A model generated the notes under the pieces. It worked only from the letters and a program-made list of their open reading frames with translations. It was not told the origin of the DNA and searched no databases. From the NCBI GenBank assembly GCA_039000515.1, contig JBCFYV010000024.1:43163979-43227978 (forward strand): a stretch of DNA of 64,000 bases, written 5' to 3'. Shown piece after piece: positions 57,795 to 64,000 of the stretch. The position numbers and the translations under genes were made by a program. Each line of letters begins with the position of its first letter. The first letter of the stretch is position 1. Source of the stretch: Timema cristinae (Eukaryota > Arthropoda > Insecta > Phasmatodea > Timematidae).

Positions 57795-57890
57795 AGTGTA
57801 TGGCATCATTCTGGTGTTTGACTGGATTACCAGTGATGGACAGATCGAAGTTCAAATCTCTTTATCACTGAGGGTGTATTTTCCTAAATG
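57795..57890 (+). mobile_element. SINE-A fragment
   Basis: GTGTATGGCATCATTCTGG, ATGGACAGATCGAAGTTCAA and GAGGGTGTATTTTCCTAAAT. It is cut where the short tandem repeat starts. Confidence 0.55.
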
Positions 57891-58025
57891 GTTACATTTT
57901 TTTCACGTGACGTGGAACATTCCTAAATGTTTACATTATTTTTCGTGAACGCTGAACATTCCAATGTTACATTATTTCACGTGAACGCTGGAACATTTCT
58001 AAAGTTTACATTATTTCACGTACAT
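57884..58025 (+). repeat. Short minisatellite, about 40-bp unit, 3-4 copies
   Basis: The unit reads about CTAAATGTTTACATTATTTT followed by CACGTGAACGCTGGAACATTC. The first unit begins inside the SINE body (CTAAATGGTT), so the array seems to have expanded from the SINE. Confidence 0.75.
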
Positions 58026-58077
58026 TCTATCATTCTACCTTCTTCAACCATGCCCCCCTAGTGTGAACATGTAGACC

Positions 58078-58320
58078 CACTTTGGTGGTCTCATTGTCTA
58101 AGGCGTCACTCTCGCAATATAATCTACTTCCGATGACGGGGAGATCGGGTTTCGAATCACAGTCAGATGTAATGAGAATGTTTTTTTCTTAAGTGCTCTC
58201 CCCCCTCTTCCACCATGCAAATATCAGTAAATTTTCTCTATACATCTACTTTCCTCATCCTTGCTTCATTATGATAATTATCATAAATGCTTATGGCCTG
58301 AACGGGTAGTGAGATGCCTT
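58078..58320 (+). mobile_element. SINE-A copy
   Basis: CTTTGGTGGTCTCATTGTCT, AAGGCGTCACTCTCGCAAT, GACGGGGAGATCGGGTTTCG, CACCATGCAAATATC and tail GGCCTGAACGGGTAGTGAGA. Confidence 0.8.
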
Positions 58321-58324
58321 AAGG

Positions 58325-58700
58325 GGGGGGAGGACGCGATGGAATTAAAACGTGGTCTCTTCTACTTCCGATTTAGAACAACTAAAAACTTCCTTTTATC
58401 GTCATCCAAGTCTACGTGCAGGGTGTTTGTGAAGGACAAGGGGTGTAAGGGTAGAATAAGGAGGGGTGAGAGGTAGGAAGGGGGCTGTGTTTGTCTTTGA
58501 AAGAAGCGAAGATTTGAAGAGAGACGCGACAGGACGGGACAAAACCTTTCGTCCCGCCATTAGGAAATTAATCCACACTGGATTAGAGAGAGGAGGATCG
58601 TATTTCTTTATCCTTGCTCCAACAGAAAAAGGGGGAGGGGTGGATTATATAGGGAGGGAGCATAAACAATCCTCTGTGTACAAATAACACCTCTACTGTG
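58325..58700. other. G-rich island, no gene called
   Basis: Less AT-rich, with GGGGGGGAGGACGCG and GAAAAAGGGGGAGGGG runs. Two overlapping + frames (58261-58476, 58466-58687) have no recognisable features and start at non-ATG or within the SINE. Confidence 0.35.
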
Positions 58701-58949
58701 GAGCTACGTACCAACCTTCCAAAGCGGAAATGATGAGCAGACGTAGCAGTTAAAGAAATACATTAGACAGAGATTGCATGAAAAAAATCGTGAACAGTTT
58801 CCCATATATACCCTTTTAATCCCCTTTTTCACCCCTTTAGGAGTTGAATTTAGCAAAATACTTTCGTATCGGATGCCTACGGACTGAAAGAGACCTCCCT
58901 GCAAAATTTTAAGAGATACGGTGATGAATGAGTCATTCCTTTCGTGTGT

Positions 58950-58950
58950 G

Positions 58951-58985
<35 letters not shown>
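58950..58985. repeat. (AT)n microsatellite
   Basis: GTATGTATATATAT... run to about 58984. Confidence 0.9.
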
Positions 58986-58986
<1 letters not shown>

Positions 58987-59490
58987 CATGCCACAATTTC
59001 ATATAATAATTTTTATTCTAGCTCTAAAATTTAGGGTAATTTAGTTATGAATATTTTTTTAAATTAGAAAAGTTTCAAAAAGTGCCTTAACAATTTTGTT
59101 TGATATACATATTATACGGAGTGTGTGTTGTTATCCATCACCATTTATTTTTTTAGGGGAAAATTGACAAAAGGATAGTTTATTGAATACTTAGTTTTGA
59201 ATATTATAAATTAAAAAATTGTGTTATCAAAATTTTTCAAAATATGTATCTGGGAATTGGGTTGCATAGTAGTAGATAAGAATGTAAGCATAATATATTT
59301 GTTTTTATTTTAAAAAAATCGTTTAATGATGGTTTACTACTATACTATTTTTGAAAATCTGAAATATTCCAAAAATTGCTTGAACAATTTAATTTTAAGT
59401 GTTTAATTGGGAGCACTTTACATTATAGATAACATTATATAATCTGTTTTCAAATAAAAAAATATTTGAGGGGAATTTAGTGATATTTGT

Positions 59491-59536
59491 TTTTTTAAAT
59501 TTGAAATACACTATAGTGTATTTCAAATTTAAAAAA
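59491..59536. repeat. 46-bp perfect palindrome
   Basis: Centre between 59513 and 59514 in ACACTATAGTGT; pairing is perfect out to 59491 and 59536 (T-run against A-run). It ends 14 bp before the large inverted repeat below. Confidence 0.9.
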
Positions 59537-59550
59537 TCGCTTTGCGTGAA

Positions 59551-59987
59551 TTTCATATTATTGGTAGCTTGTTGAGTGAGTGATTTTTTTTAATACATAT
59601 AATAGTGTGATACTGGTAGACACTATGTTATATCTGTTATGGTTCTTAGCATTACCCGAGAGATACCACGAGGAGGTGACCATACATCGTCTCTGTGTCA
59701 TGTTCGGGTCGGAGAGTTTAGATATGGATTTGATTTTTCTTATTGTCATCTGTTCGCAGTAAACTCCTCTCCGAAATTCCCTGAACAGATGACAGTAAGA
59801 AAAATCAAATCCATATCCAAACTCTCCGACCCGAACATGACACAGAGACGATGTATGGTCACCTCCTCGTGGTGTCTATCGGGTAACGCTAAGAACCATA
59901 ACAGATATAACATAATGTCTGCCAGTATCACACTATTATATGTATTTAAAAAAATCAATCACTCAATAAGCTACCAAAAATATGAAA
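59551..59987. repeat. Inverted repeat, 205-bp arms, 27-bp loop
   Basis: Arms 59551-59755 and 59783-59987 (TTTCATA against TATGAAA at the outside, ATCTGTTC against GAACAGAT at the loop) are near-identical in reverse orientation with scattered single differences. Arms are less AT-rich than the flanks (CGGGTCGGAGAG; GAGGAGGTGACC). Open frames run through both arms (59558-59749 minus, 59639-60025 plus) and are related because the arms are. A transcript would fold into a long hairpin. Confidence 0.9.
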
Positions 59988-60096
59988 CCCACATGAAGCA
60001 TGGGCTATTGGCTAGTAACATATAAATACCAAATGTTAACGAAATCCACTAAACATTTTTCTGTAGGCCGCTTTACAAACCTATGGTAGATATGAT

Positions 60097-60110
60097 GGAA
60101 AAAAAAAAAA

Positions 60111-60143
<33 letters not shown>

Positions 60144-60147
60144 AATA
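60097..60147. repeat. Poly(A), (AT)n and (AG)n microsatellites
   Basis: A run of about 13 A, then ATATATAT and GAGAGAGAG. Confidence 0.9.
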
Positions 60148-60149
60148 AA

Positions 60150-60770
60150 ATTAATATATTAATAAAACCATGAGTAAATTATTAATTAAAACAGTAAAAT
60201 CACGTTCACTTAATTTTTAACTCATTGTGTTCTTAGTAAATCTTATTAGTACCTATACATTTTTCATATTAATTAACTGCTTGTCATGACACAACATTAA
60301 TTGAAAAAACAACCAGCTTATATTTTCTAAATAATTTGTTTGTTCTTCTTAACAAACTTAATAATTTATAATGTTTTCTAAAATTTCGATCCTTATTATA
60401 ACCAGAAGTAAAATAATTCTAAATACAGATAATTATCTTTTTTCAATAACGTAAATTACTTACTATAGTTCTCACCACCAAGAAAAAGTTGTTGATAAAA
60501 TGTTTCCTTGGAATATATTCTATCCCCCACGCCCCCTTTTTTCCGTTCACACCGAATCTAATGTAATTTTAGGGAAAGTCTACTGTCCAAAAAGATCGCT
60601 CAAGCGTGTTGCTAACTTCGATTTAAAAACAAGAGAGAAGGAGTTCATAGAAACAATGCTATTCTAAATGGCAGGAGCTTTGGTAAAAATAAAGAGCTTT
60701 CTTGACCCATGAAGGAAAGATCGATTAATACCACCCCTTACCTCTTTCCGCCATTATGTTCTTTGTGCCT
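60150..60770. other. AT-rich, no recognisable gene
   Basis: No repeat family or coding frame recognised. Confidence 0.5.
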
Positions 60771-60774
60771 TGCA

Positions 60775-60935
60775 GCCCACGTAGACTAACCACATATTTA
60801 CACTAATGGGGTGAGTATAAAGAGGTATGAATTCACTAGAAGTGTATCCACACTCTCATAAAAGAAAGAAAAACCATTCAAATACGCCTGACCAGAATTC
60901 GAAGCCCCCCTCATTTGCCCTTTCGCCACTGAGAT
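60775..60935 (-). mobile_element. SINE-A, diverged
   Basis: ACTAATGGGGTGAGTATAAAG, then AAGAAAAACCATTC and GACCAGAATTCGAAGCCCCC follow the inverted SINE-A body and B-box region. Confidence 0.45.
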
Positions 60936-61019
60936 CAGTACAAACTAATTAAAAATTAATAGCTTTAAGGAAATTAAAGCTAATTGACGTAAATATATTT
61001 ATCTTTCTTCAGTGTGTCT

Positions 61020-61212
61020 TCGTGAAGGTTCTGGTTACATGCATACTTTAATTACTCTAGTGGAATTGAGATGAGGAGGGTCAAATTTAAGAATAAATAC
61101 ACCCACATTTTGTGTGTGGGGAGATTAGGAACAATTTAAGAGGAACCACTCTCCGGACATCTTATAGAGATCCATACCCTATCTCTCCGTCACCGGTCAT
61201 CCAATATAACAC
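61020..61212 (-). mobile_element. SINE-A copy, diverged
   Basis: GGTTCTGGTTACATGCATAC (inverted tail region), TTAATTACTCTAGTGGAATTG, then GGGGAGATTAGGAAC and GAGATCCATACCC in family order. Confidence 0.5.
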
Positions 61213-61272
61213 AATAATGAAGCGTAAGTCTATGCAAAAACCAATCCGGGTAGTATTATTTTAATGTCATCC

Positions 61273-61273
<1 letters not shown>

Positions 61274-61310
<37 letters not shown>

Positions 61311-61328
61311 TATTATCATCATCATCAC
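61274..61328. repeat. (ATT)n then (ATC)n microsatellite
   Basis: ATT repeats from about 61274, one ATATATT interruption, then ATCATCATCATC to about 61327. A remnant CCAATCCGGGTAGTATTATT before it may be a SINE tail. Confidence 0.85.
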
Positions 61329-61679
61329 AATTAATTATAAGTGTACTGTCTTGCCTTTATGAAACAATTTATAATGAATGGTTTTATACTTATGAAACTT
61401 AAACTTCTGGTAAATTACGTTCAATAAAAGTAGCTTTAGAAGTTTCTTCATTTACCATATTCTTCACCTTCTTACAAATTGAACAAAATTACATTTGAAT
61501 TAATTTTTCTAGGCTATGAATAACTGAAATATTTATGTGATGAAAAGAAGAGAGGAAGAAGAAACGGGCCACGTGATAGAAATTGATGTGGGTGAGATGG
61601 AGCGAAGAAACAAGTCCAATTAAATTCTCGCCTCAAAGATTTCTGTGTAAAGAGTAAATGAGCAGAAATTAGCCCGAGT

Positions 61680-61830
61680 TCCTGCTAGCTCAAGTCAGAG
61701 AAAGAGTGGAGTGTTTTGTCCCTAGCCGGGCTCCTTGGTCCTTCCAGGAGACTGCGCAAGCGCAGAAGACGACCTGGCCCGGCTAGGCACCGAGACGCTG
61801 CAGCCTTCACTCCAATTAACAATCACTTCA
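61680..61830. promoter_or_regulatory. GC-richer island with an NRF1-like palindrome
   Basis: TGCGCAAGCGCA at 61753-61764 fits the NRF1/Ewg-type palindrome (TGCGCANGCGCA), inside an island with CCGGGCTCC and GGCCCGGCTAGG. A 60-codon frame on + overlaps it but starts at a non-ATG codon. Could be regulatory; no TATA or initiator identified. Confidence 0.25.
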
Positions 61831-62124
61831 CATCTACGTTACAAGGAAACAGGTTTCACACAAAACTCTCTGTATACTCTTAAAGTTTTTCAGAGGAACA
61901 TTTGCAAACTACGATGAACACAAATTGAAATTTATTAGTATTGAAATAAGTTAGTAAATTATGTTCTTCTATTGAACAAGCTTTGTATTTTACGGTAAGG
62001 TTCGTTGATTTGAAACCTGTGTGGATTATTTAAAGGTATATAATATATGCAACTTGAAAGTAAGCAAATTTGTCTAAACTAAGAATTTATTAACAAAGTC
62101 CTTTTATAAAATGAGTTATTTTTA

Positions 62125-62232
62125 TGTATTGATCAATCAAAAGTGACAGATGGAGATCTTATATGACTTGACTTATTAATACGTTAAAGTAGATATAATT
62201 TTTTTCTAGCTGACATATAAATAATGACCCTT
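62125..62232 (+). mobile_element. MITE-E, right portion
   Basis: CAATCAAAAGTGACAGATGG and ATATGACTTGACTTATTAAT, followed by ACGTTAAAGTAG match the family signature. Confidence 0.55.
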
Positions 62233-62234
62233 AC

Positions 62235-63760
62235 TAAGAAAACTGTAGTGTAGAAATGTAACTTTAAATCTTAGGAAATATTGTAAATATTATAAAAGAG
62301 ATGTTGTAAAGTTTAAATTTAGTGACAGCTACTTCCTTTAAGTGTTAGTAATAAGAGGTGAGATTTGAACACAGTACTTCTGGTGGGCACATAGAACCGG
62401 TCCTGAAAACCTCACGATGTTAGGAAGGTGATCTCGTCTAGCCGTTCCTGTAGGCGGCCACCTTAACATTTTCTCTCCCATCCATTAATATACCCAACTG
62501 TTTTGGAGTGTTACTAACTAACTTACAGATCGCAAGGTACATTTTTAATTAGCTTAATTTTAAATTTTAATAAATCCCAGTAAAACTACAATATAGTACA
62601 AAATAATTGATCTTAAATAATTAAAAGCGTTTCCAAAGCTGATAAATTTTTAAACATTCTCAAACTCAACGAAATTTGCCACTAACATATTTTTAATTCT
62701 ATGAAAAAGTTTACTAGACCTGTTCCGGTGTATCTTTTCTTTTTAAATATTAAATATACCATTTAGGAATAATATGAGTTCTCTCTTGTTAGATGATAAA
62801 AATGTTATATAAATTTCAAGCTAAACTGAGATTTAAAACAATATATAAAAAGAGGAAAAAAACACTACTTGTTTGCTTTTAGAAGAGAATATATACTTCC
62901 GTAATCATACATATTATTTCTTTTCGAGGGGGGGAAGGATGGTGGGGGATCACCCTGTTTATAAAACACACAACTGATTGTTTGCTTTGGGGTATTCAAA
63001 AGAAACCAGATGATAATCTAGAGATAAAAAAAACTCCTTGCTTGTTTCTGGAACCTAGCTTATATTTCCCCTTCAAGCATTTTGTCCGGGGATAATATAC
63101 TAGGAGAAGTTGCTCGTACTGACAACTCTCAACAAAACAACAGATATCATCTTTACAACGTCAGAGGAATAAAGCGAACGAAAATACTTCCTTGTGGGGC
63201 AAAGTAAGGGATTAAGAACAAAAACCATTCATGTAAGAAAGTTCAATAGGGAACTGCTATAAGTCTACTGGTTAAAACTTTATTTTTCTTGTGAAGAATA
63301 AATGGAAGACCTTACCTTAAAATATTTAAATGATACATCAAAAGTGAGTTGAGGTATTGAAAGAGAAATTTTCAAAAAAACATTAGATATATCATAAACT
63401 TAGATCTACACAGTAAATAAAGCTATTTTTATTTATTTCAAAAATAAGTGATTAAATTGCAGATCTTTCGCACATAGAATTTAATAAAATGGATATTGAT
63501 TAAAAAAAATCACAGCGTCTTAATTCCCATCCAGGCTATCTTTAAATATCCCTAATTGATTATGAATGAGTATGGTAGAAATTAGAAAAAACATAGCTGC
63601 AATTATGTGGAGGAAAATTGGAAAAACATTTAGGAAATAGACTAATTACTTCCAGCAGGGATTCAAACTCCGTTCTACTTGACATTATTATAAAACAATA
63701 CCAGAAGATTTGGACGTTTATTGTGCGTGTTCATCGATGTGGGTGGCCATTTATAGTAGT
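62235..63760. other. Stretch with no recognisable gene
   Basis: AT-rich. GATTTGAACACAGTACTTCTGG near 62364, followed by GCCGTTCCTGTAGGCGGCCAC (62440-62461), resembles the inverted head of a tRNA-like SINE but is too decayed to assign. Confidence 0.45.
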
Positions 63761-63764
63761 AAGT

Positions 63765-64000
63765 ACTCTTATGGTGGAAGTGTAGGGAACGCGAGAAAAG
63801 ATCAATCTTTTTCAGTTTTTATAGCAAAAAATTTTTTGGACAGAATAAATAAAATATTGTTCCAGTATAGACGAAGACTTTAGTTTTCTTCACAAGATGA
63901 TATTAGTAGTTGTTGAATATCTATCATGAGCATAGCGGCATTAGATGATAAACTTTTTAAACAAAGAGAAAAAGTTGTCATAAAATTCTAGGACACCCTT
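63765..64000 (+). repeat. Repeat-F copy, cut by window end
   Basis: GGTGGAAGTGTAGGGAACG, GCGAGAAAAG, CAGTTTTTATAGCAAAAAA, TTGAATATCTATCATGAGC and CTAGGACACCCTT align in order with 7246-7495. Confidence 0.55.

Noticed and set aside
59639..60025. 128-codon + frame and matching frames on the other strand
   Set aside because: They run through the two arms of an inverted repeat, start at a non-ATG codon and show no domain.

Overview
The window looks like non-coding, AT-rich DNA from an animal genome, most likely an arthropod. The reasons are: RNA polymerase III-type (tRNA-derived) SINEs every few kilobases; MITEs of several DNA-transposon superfamilies; ATT/AT microsatellites; one intron-flanked exon with a polypyrimidine acceptor and a poly(A) signal; and TCAGTT-type initiators of the kind typical of arthropod promoters. 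I see no bacterial gene organisation and no rRNA or CRISPR. I cannot name the species.

Layout. 1-19.7 kb: repeats, plus a compact promoter-like block at 2.86-3.12 kb (CRE, E-box, three heat-shock elements, TATA box, initiator) with no downstream ORF of note. It also holds several transposon insertions whose boundaries can be read (10.48-11.04, 11.21-11.43, 14.49-16.32 kb) and a nearly perfect 330-bp palindrome (16.89-17.22 kb). 19.75-21.59 kb: the only convincing protein-coding sequence, the 3'-terminal exon of a + strand gene. Its reading frame is broken by three shifts in the same direction. 22-45 kb: repeats, including a second promoter-like block (23.18-23.58 kb), a short Helitron (28.12-28.34 kb), four closely similar copies of one SINE family, and nested hAT-like insertions. 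45.54-55.68 kb: about 10 kb of a single minisatellite (units of about 56-64 bp, roughly 170 copies) with clear higher-order structure. 55.7-64 kb: more SINEs, microsatellites and a 205-bp-arm inverted repeat.

Families named here for convenience. SINE-A: tRNA-like head and a tail reading about CGTATAACCYGAACGGGTAG. SINE-B: tRNA-like head, (ATC)n-rich tail. SINE-C: a different tRNA-like head but the same 3' tail as A, ending in (AAT)n. SINE-D: the CCCGGGaac/ttyACC-type head. SINE-G: tRNA-like head with a CTTCGGAGG-type body. MITE-E: about 200 bp with GGAAGAACAGTA ends. Repeat-F: about 240 bp ending near CTAGGACACCCT.

The only gene product that can be described is an uncharacterised Lys/Ser-rich protein C-terminus with two [S/T]-R-I-P motifs, possibly a microtubule plus-end binder. 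The exon's three frame breaks and a cluster of single-base indels in part of the satellite both suggest an imperfect consensus assembly. That should be ruled out before calling the exon a pseudogene.
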